DNA from: Roseburia faecis
GTDB taxonomy: Bacteria; Bacillota; Clostridia; Lachnospirales; Lachnospiraceae
NCBI RefSeq assembly: GCF_001406815.1
Contig: NZ_CVRR01000007.1
Span: 31,128-95,127 of the forward strand
Reading direction: 5' to 3'
DNA length: 64,000 nucleotides
Every line of letters begins with the position of its first letter. Position 1 is the first letter of the stretch. The notes beneath the pieces were generated by a model. It made no database searches, had not been told where the DNA came from, and saw nothing but the letters and a program-made list of their open reading frames with translations. The position numbers and the translations under genes were made by a program. Below are positions 17,604-26,303 of this stretch, piece after piece.

Positions 17604-18263
17604 ATGAATAACTGGGAACGAATGAAAGCCGGCAGACTTTACAATGCCGACAGCAAAGATCTGGAACAATATCATAAATTTGGCATGGAAACCTGTGATA
17701 AATTCAACCGCACTCCGCTGTGGAGGAAAAAAAGAAAACAGCGTTTGTTAGAAAAACTGATTCCATCTGCAAAGGATGGAGGAGCAGCCATTTTTGCCCC
17801 ATTTTACTGTGAATATGGTGTCAATATCCATTTTGGAAAAGGCTGTTTTGTCAACTATAAATGTACATTTCTGGACTGTGCGCCGATTACGCTGGAGGAT
17901 GGTGTGTGGGTAGGCGCAAACGTGACGATTGCAACCCCGTGTCATCCGTTTCTTTCCGATGAGCGGCTGCCGCAGCAGTATCCGGATGGTTTTCATGACC
18001 TGGAGTATGCAAAGCCCATCCATATCGGAAGCGGAAGCTGGATTTGTTCGAGTGCAACGATCTGTGGCGGAGTGACCATCGGAAAGAACTGTATTGTGGC
18101 GGCAGGGGCAGTCGTAACCCGCGATGTTCCGGATAACTGTATTGTGGCAGGTGTTCCGGCAAAAGTTTTGCGCAAACTGGATGAGCAGGATCGGATGCAG
18201 GTGTGGGATACTTACATGAAAAATGAAGTTCCGATGTCGGAGAGGGAAAGAGGGAGAAAGTAA
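17604..18263 (+). CDS. Maltose/galactoside O-acetyltransferase family enzyme
   Basis: A 219-residue hexapeptide-repeat acetyltransferase that moves acetyl from acetyl-CoA to a sugar hydroxyl. The N-terminal mac domain (MNNWERMKAGRLYNADS) is followed by the left-handed beta-helix repeats. The catalytic His region TPCHPF lies near residue 115, and the C-terminal repeats include GGVTIGKNCIVAAGAVVTRD. The start at 17604 is preceded by GAGGGAG; an upstream in-frame ATG at 17556 lacks this. The truncated copy at 13987 is a close paralogue. The exact sugar is unknown. Confidence 0.88.
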   Translation: MNNWERMKAGRLYNADSKDLEQYHKFGMETCDKFNRTPLWRKKRKQRLLEKLIPSAKDGGAAIFAPFYCEYGVNIHFGKGCFVNYKCTFLDCAPITLEDGVWVGANVTIATPCHPFLSDERLPQQYPDGFHDLEYAKPIHIGSGSWICSSATICGGVTIGKNCIVAAGAVVTRDVPDNCIVAGVPAKVLRKLDEQDRMQVWDTYMKNEVPMSERERGRK

Positions 18264-18315
18264 TTGCAAGTGTGCACAAAGAATGCTACACTGATATCTA
18301 TGAGGTGATGAAGGT

Positions 18316-18627
18316 ATGGATATCGCAACAACAATGGCAGCAGTCAATTATTTCAATATGGTAAATACATGGAATATGCTGGCAATGCAGGATACTGAGC
18401 TGTTTACAGTGACAGAAAATGGGAAGGAAGACGAAATGATGAGTGGTTCAATTTTAGATACTTATATAGGAAAAGATTGTGCGGTAAGTTTATTTAATGA
18501 TATGGGTGGTATCAAAGGAAAACTGATGGACGTGGATGCGCAGTGGGTGAAGATCGAGACACCGAAAAAGGGAACACAGTTTATCAACCGTAACATGATC
18601 CGCAGTGTTAATTTTGAAAATAAGTAG
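18316..18627 (+). CDS. Small conserved protein with Sm-like C-terminal segment
   Basis: A 103-residue soluble protein. The C-terminal half (GKDCAVSLFNDMGGIKGKLMDVDAQWVKIETPKKG) has the strand pattern of a small Sm/DUF6897-like barrel; the N-terminal half is Met- and Asn-rich. GAGGTGATGAAGG precedes the ATG and a terminator follows directly. Function unknown. Confidence 0.6.
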   Translation: MDIATTMAAVNYFNMVNTWNMLAMQDTELFTVTENGKEDEMMSGSILDTYIGKDCAVSLFNDMGGIKGKLMDVDAQWVKIETPKKGTQFINRNMIRSVNFENK

Positions 18628-18638
18628 TAGTATTTCAG

Positions 18639-18672
18639 AAGCCATTTTCGCAGGAGAGAATGGCTTTTTTTT
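18639..18672 (+). terminator. Rho-independent terminator
   Basis: The stem AAGCCATT / AATGGCTT, followed by eight T, ends the transcript of the small Sm-like gene. Confidence 0.8.
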
Positions 18673-18691
18673 AAAGAGAAGGAGGACGGAA

Positions 18692-19348
18692 ATGAAGAAA
18701 ATCCAAGAGCATTTGGGACTTGTTTTTTTGATTATAATTGCCATTTTTGCAGTTGCAATCGGTGGATATTTTACGCTGCGAAAAGGCGTTTTTATTGGGG
18801 ATGATTTTTATTACAAAGTCCGTGCAGATAAGTTTGTGCACAACACAGTCAACTATGTTGAACGAACAAAAGATGATACTTTTTTACTTGTGGCAGATGG
18901 AAAAAAACAGAATGTTTCCTATACCATGAAAGGGGATCAGGTCACGTTTTCATTTGCGGATGATACGATAAACGGCACATGGACGGGGGATCAGTTGCTC
19001 GCGGCAGATGGAAGCCCTGTGGGCTGGGATGAAATGCAGATTATAGCAGGGAATGAAAAGCCTGTCATCAGTGATGAAACATACAGCAATGCATTGGGAC
19101 ACATCCTTTACGGCAATCTGGAGTCGATTTCATTTTGGGGATTTACGGTATTGGGAGTCCTTATTTATGTGCTTGGAATCGTACAGATTTATTATCCGGA
19201 TAAGGTATACTTTTTTCTGCGCAGATGGCAGTTTCAGAATGCGGAATTATCGGATGAAGGAAGAACTGTGACGGTCATTGGAGGTATGATTATCTGTATT
19301 ATTGGAATCGGGGTGATGTCCGGGTTGATTTTGTATTTAATAAAGTAA
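18692..19348 (+). CDS. Membrane protein with extracellular domain (DUF6199-like)
   Basis: A 218-residue protein with an N-terminal helix (about residues 9-29), an external domain of about 100 residues, and two helices near the C-terminus (FWGFTVLGVLIYVLGIVQIYY and VTVIGGMIICIIGIGVMSGLIL). The segment between the last two helices (PDKVYFFLRRWQFQNAELSD) resembles DUF6199. The start at 18692 has GGAGG eight bases upstream; the longer frame upstream overlaps a terminator. Function unknown. Confidence 0.6.
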   Translation: MKKIQEHLGLVFLIIIAIFAVAIGGYFTLRKGVFIGDDFYYKVRADKFVHNTVNYVERTKDDTFLLVADGKKQNVSYTMKGDQVTFSFADDTINGTWTGDQLLAADGSPVGWDEMQIIAGNEKPVISDETYSNALGHILYGNLESISFWGFTVLGVLIYVLGIVQIYYPDKVYFFLRRWQFQNAELSDEGRTVTVIGGMIICIIGIGVMSGLILYLIK

Positions 19349-19401
19349 CTATTCTGAGGTGGTCTGAACCGTTATGATAAAAAATGAGAGGAATGTACAG
19401 A

Positions 19402-20295
19402 ATGGTAAAAGCGTATTATCACCTTCCGGGCTTGTTTGAATTTTATGAACTATACCGCGTGTTTCTTCCGTTATATCGGGAGCACAGGGACTGGTTTTAT
19501 GACTGGTGTGAAATCGGTTCGATCTATGGAGCTCCGGCAGATTGTATCTGGGGCGGCGGACGTGCCGGTTTTGGAGAGAATGATCCGAAAGAAGTTCTGG
19601 CACTGATGCAGGAGTATGGAATATCCGCGCGGCTGACCTTCAGCAACTCTCTTTTAAAAGAGAAGCATCTTTCTGACCGGAAATGCAATGCGCTCTGTGC
19701 TTTACTGGAAGAAAATAAAGATGTGCAAAACGGTGTGATTGTCCATTCGGATCTGCTGTTGGAATATCTGAAAAAACATTATCCGCACCTTTATTTTGTT
19801 TCGTCCACCACAAAAGTAATCACGGATTTTAAGCAGCTGGTAGAGGAAATACGACGTGAAGATTTCCGGTATGTTGTTCCTGATTTTCGCTTAAATAAAG
19901 CCTATGACCGATGGAAGACACTGTCTTGGCAAGAAAAAGACAAGGTGGAGTTTTTGTGCAATGAATGCTGCTGGTTTGGCTGTAAGGACAGGAAAGCCTG
20001 TTATGAAGCGGTCAGCCGCAAGAATCTTGGAGAAAATAGGGAACATCACTGTACGGCACCGGAATCTGAGCAGGGATATTGCTTTTCCAAAGCCATGCAA
20101 AATCCGGGATTTATTGGAATAGAGGCAATCCAAAATGTTTACTTTCCAATGGGATTTTCTAATTTTAAGATCGAGGGACGGGGACTTGGAAGTGCACTGA
20201 TTTTAGAGTTTCTGCTATATTACATGACAAAGCCACAATATCAGCTGCATGTCCGGGAAGAAATTTATCTGGATAACATGCTGGATTTGTTTTGA
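19402..20295 (+). CDS. Cysteine-rich conserved clostridial protein, unknown
   Basis: A 297-residue soluble protein. A cluster CNECCWFGCKDRKAC near residue 190 and two further Cys in HHCTAPESEQGYC suggest a metal or iron-sulfur site. The layout is faintly like peptidase-U32 proteins, whose TIM barrel also ends in a Cys-rich block, but I cannot confirm this. The start at 19402 is chosen for GAGAGGA nine bases upstream; ATGs at 19384 and 19393 are alternatives. The gene is followed by a TauE/SafE permease and may belong to the same transcript. Confidence 0.55.
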   Translation: MVKAYYHLPGLFEFYELYRVFLPLYREHRDWFYDWCEIGSIYGAPADCIWGGGRAGFGENDPKEVLALMQEYGISARLTFSNSLLKEKHLSDRKCNALCALLEENKDVQNGVIVHSDLLLEYLKKHYPHLYFVSSTTKVITDFKQLVEEIRREDFRYVVPDFRLNKAYDRWKTLSWQEKDKVEFLCNECCWFGCKDRKACYEAVSRKNLGENREHHCTAPESEQGYCFSKAMQNPGFIGIEAIQNVYFPMGFSNFKIEGRGLGSALILEFLLYYMTKPQYQLHVREEIYLDNMLDLF

Positions 20296-20346
20296 AAAAT
20301 GTGCTAAAATTACTTGTTATCTGGAACAAAGGAGAGATACAGGAGA

Positions 20347-21123
20347 ATGAAAGTATTATTTACGATTCTAGTAACATTTTTTGCAGGTATGGGAGCCGGA
20401 CTTGGAACCGGTTTTGCCGGGATGAGTGCGGCAGCGGTTATCAGCCCGATGCTTATCACATTTCTTGGGATGGAGCCGTATATGGCGGTCGGGATTGCGC
20501 TGTCTTCTGATGTACTTGCCAGTGCAGTGTCCGCGTATACATATGGTAAAAACAAAAATCTGGACATCCGGAATGGATTGATTATGATGGTGAGTGTTCT
20601 TGCATTTACGGTGGTAGGAAGTTATGTTTCAAGTCTGGTACCATCTGCCGCCATGGGAAATTTTTCCGTCTTTATGACGTTTCTGCTGGGAATTAAATTT
20701 ATTGTCCGTCCTGTCATGACAACCAAAGAAGCAATGCAGGGGGTGTCGGCAAAAAAACGCGCCATACAGTCTGTGATCAGTGGCATCTGTATCGGATTTA
20801 TCTGTGGATTTATCGGTGCCGGCGGAGGCATGATGATGCTTCTTATACTTACCACAGTGCTTGGATATGAACTAAAAATGGCTGTGGGAACCAGCGTATT
20901 TATTATGGCATTTACTGCATTTACAGGTGCAGTTTCACATTTTGCCATAGGTGGACAGCCGGATTGGATGGTATTTATTTTATGTGTGATATTTACCCTG
21001 ATCTGGGCGAGAATTGCTGCGGTATTTGCAAATAAAGCCACACCGAAAACACTGAACCGTGTGACGGGTGTGATTCTTGTTATTCTTGGAATCGTAGTAT
21101 TTTTATTTTCACTTTGGGGATAG
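20347..21123 (+). CDS. TauE/SafE (TSUP) family permease
   Basis: A 258-residue integral membrane protein with about eight helices and the two-fold repeat of the TSUP family; glycine-rich segments GAGLGTGFAGMSAAAVISP and GFICGFIGAGGGMM mark the two halves. Family members export sulfite, sulfoacetate or related anions. The location near cysE and the sulfate operon fits handling of sulfur oxyanions, but that link is an inference. AGGAG precedes the ATG, and a TAAAAT box lies at 20305. A terminator follows. Confidence 0.8.
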   Translation: MKVLFTILVTFFAGMGAGLGTGFAGMSAAAVISPMLITFLGMEPYMAVGIALSSDVLASAVSAYTYGKNKNLDIRNGLIMMVSVLAFTVVGSYVSSLVPSAAMGNFSVFMTFLLGIKFIVRPVMTTKEAMQGVSAKKRAIQSVISGICIGFICGFIGAGGGMMMLLILTTVLGYELKMAVGTSVFIMAFTAFTGAVSHFAIGGQPDWMVFILCVIFTLIWARIAAVFANKATPKTLNRVTGVILVILGIVVFLFSLWG

Positions 21124-21129
21124 AAGAAA

Positions 21130-21166
21130 TGCCTGGATCAAAAAATGATGCAGGCACTTTTTTATT
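21130..21166. terminator. Terminator between convergent genes
   Basis: The stem TGCCTG-ATCA / TGAT-CAGGCA, followed by six T on the plus strand, separates the TSUP permease from the azlCD operon that converges on it. Confidence 0.7.
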
Positions 21167-21470
21167 AAAAAATCAGTCCACCAAGGTAAGCAATGATGCA
21201 GCAGGCGATCGCAACCGGGAAAAGTCCGAGTCCTTTCCATGCCATAAAGATGCCGGCAATTAGAGCAAGTGCTCCTGCAAGCGGTGTGGCTGTGGCATCA
21301 ATGATTGCCGGAAAGGTCATAACCGCAAGTGTGACATAAGGTACATAATACAGGAAAGAACGGATAAACCGGTTTTTGATCGGCTTGCGGATCAGCGTCA
21401 GCGGAAGCACGCGGATCAGATAACTAGTGATCGCTACGATTGCAATGTAGATATAAATATTTCCACTCAT
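21165..21470 (-). CDS. azlD: AzlD, small subunit of branched-chain amino acid exporter
   Basis: A 101-residue membrane protein with three or four helices and the typical AzlD opening (YIAIVAITSYLIRVLPLTLI). It works with AzlC as an exporter of branched-chain amino acids or analogues. Its start overlaps the azlC stop by four bases (translational coupling). It is the last gene of the minus-strand operon DMT-cysE-azlC-azlD. Confidence 0.9.
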   Translation of the reverse strand: MSGNIYIYIAIVAITSYLIRVLPLTLIRKPIKNRFIRSFLYYVPYVTLAVMTFPAIIDATATPLAGALALIAGIFMAWKGLGLFPVAIACCIIAYLGGLIF

Positions 21471-22213
21471 ACATCTGCCCCCTGTTCTTTTTGTGCGTCA
21501 GCATTTTCCGGAGTGATCTCCGTCTGCGGAGGGAAACGCCATGCGGCGATTCCTGCGATGATCAGTGTCAGGATGATCGTGCGCGTTCCGCTGGAAATGT
21601 CACGGATAACCGGGAGACGGCTGCACAGGTAACTTGCTGCAAAACTGATGATGATCAACACCAGCACGACTTTGTCTTTTCTGGCAGGCGGGATGATGAT
21701 TGCCAGAAACATACCAAACAAAGAAACGCTGAGTGCTTTTACGATATCGCCCGGCAGCAGATTGCCGGCGATGACACCGGCGGCAGTTCCGATAGACCAG
21801 CCCGGAAGTGCGACAAGAAACGCACCGTAACTGTAGTAGGGATTGAGATATCCGGGACGCCCGATGGCAATGCCGAACAGCTCGTCCGTCAGGTCAAATG
21901 CGACAAGAAACCGGTGGATCATAGGGGTATCCGGTGAAAACCGCTGGCTCATGGCACAACTCATCAGAAGATAGCGTGCATTGGCGATGATTGTCATCAG
22001 ACACAGTTCAATATATGTGGCACCGGCACCGATCAGAGTAAATGCGATGTATTCGCCGGCCGATGCATTTTCCAGAAAGCTGGTCACGAACCCCTGAAGC
22101 GGAGTCAGACCAGCCTGTTTTGCAGAAATACCTAAAGAGAAAGAAACAGCGAGGTATCCAAGTCCGATGGGAATGCCATCGCGAAATCCTTCCCGGAAAG
22201 CTTTTGTATCCAT
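21467..22213 (-). CDS. azlC: AzlC, branched-chain amino acid exporter
   Basis: A 248-residue membrane protein with the conserved AzlC start (FREGFRDGIPIGLGYLAVSFSLG) and motif ENASAGEYIAFTLIGAGATYIELCL. It exports branched-chain amino acids or azaleucine-like compounds with AzlD. It lies 20 bases after cysE. The pairing with cysE suggests the exported compound might be connected with the cysteine pathway, but this is speculation. Confidence 0.9.
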   Translation of the reverse strand: MDTKAFREGFRDGIPIGLGYLAVSFSLGISAKQAGLTPLQGFVTSFLENASAGEYIAFTLIGAGATYIELCLMTIIANARYLLMSCAMSQRFSPDTPMIHRFLVAFDLTDELFGIAIGRPGYLNPYYSYGAFLVALPGWSIGTAAGVIAGNLLPGDIVKALSVSLFGMFLAIIIPPARKDKVVLVLIIISFAASYLCSRLPVIRDISSGTRTIILTLIIAGIAAWRFPPQTEITPENADAQKEQGADV

Positions 22214-22233
22214 AAAATCCCCTTTTGTAACTA

Positions 22234-23184
22234 TCAGATAATGTAAAACCAGGATTCATCCTGTTCTTTGTGGTGAAGTGATTCATCATCACTGTGGTAG
22301 ATCAGTTCCTGGTTGCGGACACTGACCTTGGTGCCTTTTTTAATGGACTGGGTAATAAATGAGTTACCACCTATTACAACCCCCTCCTCAATGACAGTTT
22401 CCCCACCGAGGATGGAAGCACCGGAGTAAATCGTTACATTGTCACCGATGGTCGGATGACGACGCACATCGCGCAGTTTCTGACCGCCTTTGGTGGAAAG
22501 GGCACCAAGTGTAACACCCTGATACAGTTTGACATGGCAGCCGATGATGGTTGTTTCACCGATTACGATGCCGGTTCCGTGGTCAATAAAGAAATATTTG
22601 CCGATGGTTGCACCCGGATGGATGTCGATACCGGTTTTGCTGTGTGCCTGTTCCGTCATCATACGCGGGATAAGCGGAACACCAAGCAGAAACAGCTCAT
22701 GCGCCAGACGGTATACCGTGATGGCATAAAGTCCCGGATAAGAAAATACGATCTCGTCTTTGCTGCGTGCAGCAGGATCGCCATCGTAAGCGGCCTGCAG
22801 ATCTGTCTCTAAGTATTCACGGACCTTTGGAATCCGCCGCATGAAAGAAACGGTTGCTTTCTGTGCAAACTGTTCCAGTTTTTCTTCCTCATTGTCCCCG
22901 AATTCTTTCGTATATTTTAAGACAACACAGATCTGTTTGTTCAGGTGGAACATTACATCTTCAATCATGGTAGACACACTGTGTTCAATATTGTAGATTT
23001 TGTGGGTTTTATCGCGGAAAAATCCCGGATAAACAATGGAAAACAGACTGTCAAGAATGTCCATAATTTCGGTTTTATCCGGCTGGTTGTAGATATCCAT
23101 CTTATCAACTGCGCGTCCTTTTTTATAATCGTCAAGGATATCTGTCAGGATGGCCCCGACTTCGTTTTCAATGATATTTTTCAT
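22234..23184 (-). CDS. cysE: Serine O-acetyltransferase CysE
   Basis: Makes O-acetylserine from serine and acetyl-CoA, the carbon acceptor for cysteine synthesis. The protein has 316 residues: a long N-terminal helical domain as in the clostridial/EpsC-long class, then the hexapeptide beta-helix with HPGATIGKYFFIDHGTGIVIGET and GDNVTIYSGASILGG. The catalytic Asp-His pair lies in FIDHGTG. The start codon overlaps the preceding DMT gene stop by four bases (ATGA). No cysteine synthase is seen in this window. Confidence 0.92.
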   Translation of the reverse strand: MKNIIENEVGAILTDILDDYKKGRAVDKMDIYNQPDKTEIMDILDSLFSIVYPGFFRDKTHKIYNIEHSVSTMIEDVMFHLNKQICVVLKYTKEFGDNEEEKLEQFAQKATVSFMRRIPKVREYLETDLQAAYDGDPAARSKDEIVFSYPGLYAITVYRLAHELFLLGVPLIPRMMTEQAHSKTGIDIHPGATIGKYFFIDHGTGIVIGETTIIGCHVKLYQGVTLGALSTKGGQKLRDVRRHPTIGDNVTIYSGASILGGETVIEEGVVIGGNSFITQSIKKGTKVSVRNQELIYHSDDESLHHKEQDESWFYII

Positions 23185-24086
23185 GAATTAATCGACTCCT
23201 TTTCTTTTCCTTTTATTTGTACAAGAATAATGGCGGCAAACATCAGTGCACATCCGGCAAGCTCACGACCGTTCAGCATCTGGTGCAGGATGAGAAAACC
23301 CGCCAGAAGCGAGAACACGGATTCCGTGCTCATTAGCAGAGAGGCTGTAGAGGCAGGAAGTCCCCGCTGTGCAAAAAACTGCAGAGTGTAGGCCACACCG
23401 TTGGAGAGTATGCCTGCATACAGGATCGGCAGCCATGCGGCAAGAATCAGGTGCATCCGTGGCTGTTCCAGTAAAAACATCGGGATCAGGGAACAGATGC
23501 CACAGGTGAAAAATTCGATGCATGCCAGTATGGCATTATCCGCGATCGGTGCATAGTGATCCACGGCAAGAATCTGCAGGGAAAATATGAGCGCACAGCA
23601 GAGTGTATACAGATCTCCGCGCTGCAGACGAAAGGAACCTTCGGTCATACATAAAAGATACAGTCCGCATACAGCAAGTGCTACAGAGATCCACACGCGG
23701 ATACCGGTTTTCTTGTGAAAAAGTATACCGAGTACCGGAACAAGCACGATGTACATTGCTGTGATAAACCCGCTTTTTCCAACGGTCGTATACTGGATGC
23801 CGATCTGCTGCAGGTTGGAGGCGATACACAGCAGAACACCGCAGATGATGCCTCCGGGCAGTGCCTGTTTCCAGGAAGCGGATTTTTCCTCAGAAGTTCG
23901 GCCGGTTTTCTGCGCCCGGATAAAAATAAACGGAAGCAGTACGATCCCCCCGATCAGTGAGCGGGCAGCAGTAAAGGTAAAAGGCTGCACATAGTCCATT
24001 CCCACACTCTGTGCAACAAAGGCAAATCCCCAGATAGCTGCAGTCAGAAGCAGCAGAAGGGAATGCCGCAGGGTATTTTTTTTCAT
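23181..24086 (-). CDS. DMT superfamily (EamA) permease
   Basis: A 301-residue membrane protein with ten helices in two EamA repeats; LLTAAIWGFAFVAQSVGMDYVQPFTFTAARSLIGG is a typical first repeat (quoted in part here: AAIWGFAFVAQSVG). These permeases commonly export metabolites or amino acids. As first gene of the cysE operon it may export cysteine-pathway compounds such as O-acetylserine, as YdeD (EamA) does in E. coli; this is inferred from context. Confidence 0.85.
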   Translation of the reverse strand: MKKNTLRHSLLLLLTAAIWGFAFVAQSVGMDYVQPFTFTAARSLIGGIVLLPFIFIRAQKTGRTSEEKSASWKQALPGGIICGVLLCIASNLQQIGIQYTTVGKSGFITAMYIVLVPVLGILFHKKTGIRVWISVALAVCGLYLLCMTEGSFRLQRGDLYTLCCALIFSLQILAVDHYAPIADNAILACIEFFTCGICSLIPMFLLEQPRMHLILAAWLPILYAGILSNGVAYTLQFFAQRGLPASTASLLMSTESVFSLLAGFLILHQMLNGRELAGCALMFAAIILVQIKGKEKESINS

Positions 24087-24170
24087 AAAATTTCCTCGTA
24101 ATGTGTAATAAAAAGCCAGATGCGATTGGGATACATCAAAAATGTACCGCAGGGCACAGGTTTTCTACTT

Positions 24171-24199
24171 ATTATAGAGTATTCAACGTATTTGTTCAA
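24171..24199 (-). promoter_or_regulatory. Promoter of the DMT-cysE-azlCD operon
   Basis: On the minus strand, TTGAAC (24199-24194), a 17-base spacer and TATAAT (24176-24171). The leader to the DMT start codon is about 80 bases. Confidence 0.7.
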
Positions 24200-24336
24200 G
24201 TGCCAATAAATCCGGAAAACTTTTTGAAAATTTATTACCATGTCATTATGTAAGAGAAAAATCCCGGCATTGAGATTCAAGTAAAATTCAATCTTTCCAT
24301 GGTACCGTAGAAAGAAAGGAAAATTATTCCTACAAT

Positions 24337-24364
24337 ACCTATTGACATGATAGGAATTAAGGGG
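24337..24364 (+). promoter_or_regulatory. Probable sulfur-regulator operator in the cys promoter
   Basis: ACCTATT (24337-24343), seven bases, then TAGGAATTA (24351-24359). It contains the dyad CCTAT-N7-ATAGG and overlaps the -35 box. The same arrangement, ACCTATT-N7-TATGAATTA, lies before metY at 32972. Another dyad, ATTCCTA (24326-24332) and TAGGAAT (24351-24357), is centred on the same place. The form resembles Rrf2/CymR-type sites as I remember them. The regulator gene is not in this window. Confidence 0.6.
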
Positions 24365-24370
24365 TATGAT
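24342..24370 (+). promoter_or_regulatory. Promoter of the sulfate operon
   Basis: A perfect TTGACA (24342-24347), a 17-base spacer and TATGAT (24365-24370). Such a strong core promoter, covered by a dyad, suggests control by a repressor. Confidence 0.8.
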
Positions 24371-24396
24371 AAACGAAAGTCAAGGGAGGCGGAAAC

Positions 24397-25425
24397 ATGA
24401 AGCGAAAATCATTTTCAATGGTAAAGAAAATAGCGGTACTGTCCATGGCGGCAATTCTGTTGATTGGATGTACCGGATGCGGAAGCAAAAAAAGTCATGT
24501 ACGGACAATCACCAACGTCTCCTACGATCCGACAAGAGAATTTTATGAAGCATATAATCCGCTGTTTGAGAAATATTATAAGGAAAAAACGGGAAAAGAA
24601 GTGGATATTATTCAATCCCACGGAGGTTCCGGTGCACAGGCACGCTCTGTTGTGGAAGGATGCAATGCTGATGTTGTTACACTGGCACTGGAGCATGATA
24701 TCACACTGATCGAGCAGACCGGACTGATTGAAAAAGGCTGGGAACAGGAATTTGCCGATGACAGTTCCCCATACACTTCGACGATTGTTTTCCTCGTCCG
24801 GAAAGGCAATCCGAAACAGATCAAAGACTGGGACGATCTGGTAAATAAAAAGGTCGAGATCATCACCCCGGACCCGAAGAGCAGTGGTGGTGCCTGCTGG
24901 AACTTTTTAGCGGCACTTTCCTATATAAAGGAGCAGACCGATGATGAGAAGGAACAGAAAGCATTTCTGCAGAAACTTTACTCGCAGGTTTCCGTCATGG
25001 ATTCAGGAGCGCGCGGTTCCACAACCACGTTTGTGGAAAACCAGAAAGGGGATGTGCTGATCGCGTGGGAAAATGAGGCAATTACCACGATGAAAAGTTA
25101 TCCGGATGAATATGAGATGATTACGCCGAGTGTCAGTATTCTGGCACAGCCGAGTGTGGCGATTGTGGATGACAATGCGGATGCCAACGGCACGCAGGAA
25201 GTCAGCAGGGAATATTTGAATTATCTGTACACCGATGATGCGCAGCGGCTGGCGGCAGAGTATGGTTACCGTCCGAGCAATGAATCAATTCTGAAGGAAT
25301 TTTCCGACCGTTTTGACCTGAATGTGAAATTATATACGATCAAAGATTACGGCGGCTGGAAAGAAGCATATAAGAACTATTTTGACGATGGAGCAATGTT
25401 TGATGAAATCTACGGCAACGAATAA
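24397..25425 (+). CDS. Sulfate/thiosulfate ABC binding lipoprotein
   Basis: The extracellular binding protein of a CysTWA importer. Its lipobox is around GCTGC at residues 25-29. The Sbp/CysP family blocks are clear: SYDPTREFYEAYNPLFEKYY, SHGGSGAQARSVVEGCNADVV, GNPKQIKDWDDLV and PDPKSSGGACWNFLAA. At 342 residues the length is normal. It starts a nine-gene operon that ends with cysN at 32844, and its ribosome site is GGGAGG. Sulfate and thiosulfate binders cannot be told apart here, but the downstream reductases favour sulfate. Confidence 0.92.
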   Translation: MKRKSFSMVKKIAVLSMAAILLIGCTGCGSKKSHVRTITNVSYDPTREFYEAYNPLFEKYYKEKTGKEVDIIQSHGGSGAQARSVVEGCNADVVTLALEHDITLIEQTGLIEKGWEQEFADDSSPYTSTIVFLVRKGNPKQIKDWDDLVNKKVEIITPDPKSSGGACWNFLAALSYIKEQTDDEKEQKAFLQKLYSQVSVMDSGARGSTTTFVENQKGDVLIAWENEAITTMKSYPDEYEMITPSVSILAQPSVAIVDDNADANGTQEVSREYLNYLYTDDAQRLAAEYGYRPSNESILKEFSDRFDLNVKLYTIKDYGGWKEAYKNYFDDGAMFDEIYGNE

Positions 25426-26254
25426 GACAAAAAAAGTACGTGTGATACCGGGGTATCACCTCACATTGGGAATTACAGTGACAATGCTTTCCCTGATTGT
25501 GCTGATCCCGCTGGCATCTGTGATGGTTTCCGCATTAAAACTGCGTCCGGCAGAGTTCTGGTCCCTGATCACGAAGTCGACCGTGCGGCATGCATTTGCG
25601 ACCAGCATCGGATGTTCGTTTATTGCGGCACTTATAAACAGTGTGTTCGGTGTGATCATTGCCTGGGTGCTTGTAAGATATGAGTTTCCGGGAAAACGTA
25701 TCCTCGATGGCTGTATTGAGCTTCCGTTTGCACTGCCGACTTCGGTAGCAGGTATCACACTTTCTAAAATGTATTCCGAAAACGGAATCCTCGGGGCTCC
25801 GCTTGCAAAACTTGGCATCAAAGTATCCTACACACATCTGGGACTGGTCATTGCACTGGTGTTTGTCGGAATTCCGTTTGTCATCCGTGCCGTGCAGCCG
25901 GTGCTTGAAAAACTCGACGGACAGTATGAGGAAGCGGCATTTATGCTTGGAGCCAACCGGTTTCAGACCTTCCGCAGAGTGCTTCTGCCGGAGATGATGC
26001 CCCCGGTTTTAACCGGATTTGGGCTTGCCTTTGCCAGAGGGATTGGTGAGTACGGAAGTGTCATTTACATATCCGGAAACAGTGCAAGGGAACATACGCA
26101 GGTGATCTCCTATGTGATCATGCAGAAGCTTGGGTATATTGATTATGCGAGTGCCACGGCAATCGCGCTGGTAATGTTGATTTTATCGTTTGTTTTACTG
26201 CTTGCTGTGAATATCGTACAGATGAAACAGGCAGCCAGAACCAACAATGTGTAA
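25403..26254 (+). CDS. cysT: Sulfate ABC permease CysT
   Basis: A 283-residue permease with six helices and the inner-membrane ABC loop EAAFMLGANRFQTFRRVLLPEM. It pairs with CysW. The start at 25403 overlaps the binding-protein gene by 23 bases and has GGAG upstream; the frame could begin at 25382, which seems too early. Confidence 0.92.
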   Translation: MKSTATNKTKKVRVIPGYHLTLGITVTMLSLIVLIPLASVMVSALKLRPAEFWSLITKSTVRHAFATSIGCSFIAALINSVFGVIIAWVLVRYEFPGKRILDGCIELPFALPTSVAGITLSKMYSENGILGAPLAKLGIKVSYTHLGLVIALVFVGIPFVIRAVQPVLEKLDGQYEEAAFMLGANRFQTFRRVLLPEMMPPVLTGFGLAFARGIGEYGSVIYISGNSAREHTQVISYVIMQKLGYIDYASATAIALVMLILSFVLLLAVNIVQMKQAARTNNV

Positions 26255-26303
26255 GTACAACGGGAAACCAGCCAGTTTGTTTTAAGAAAGGAAGTTCGTT
26301 TTT

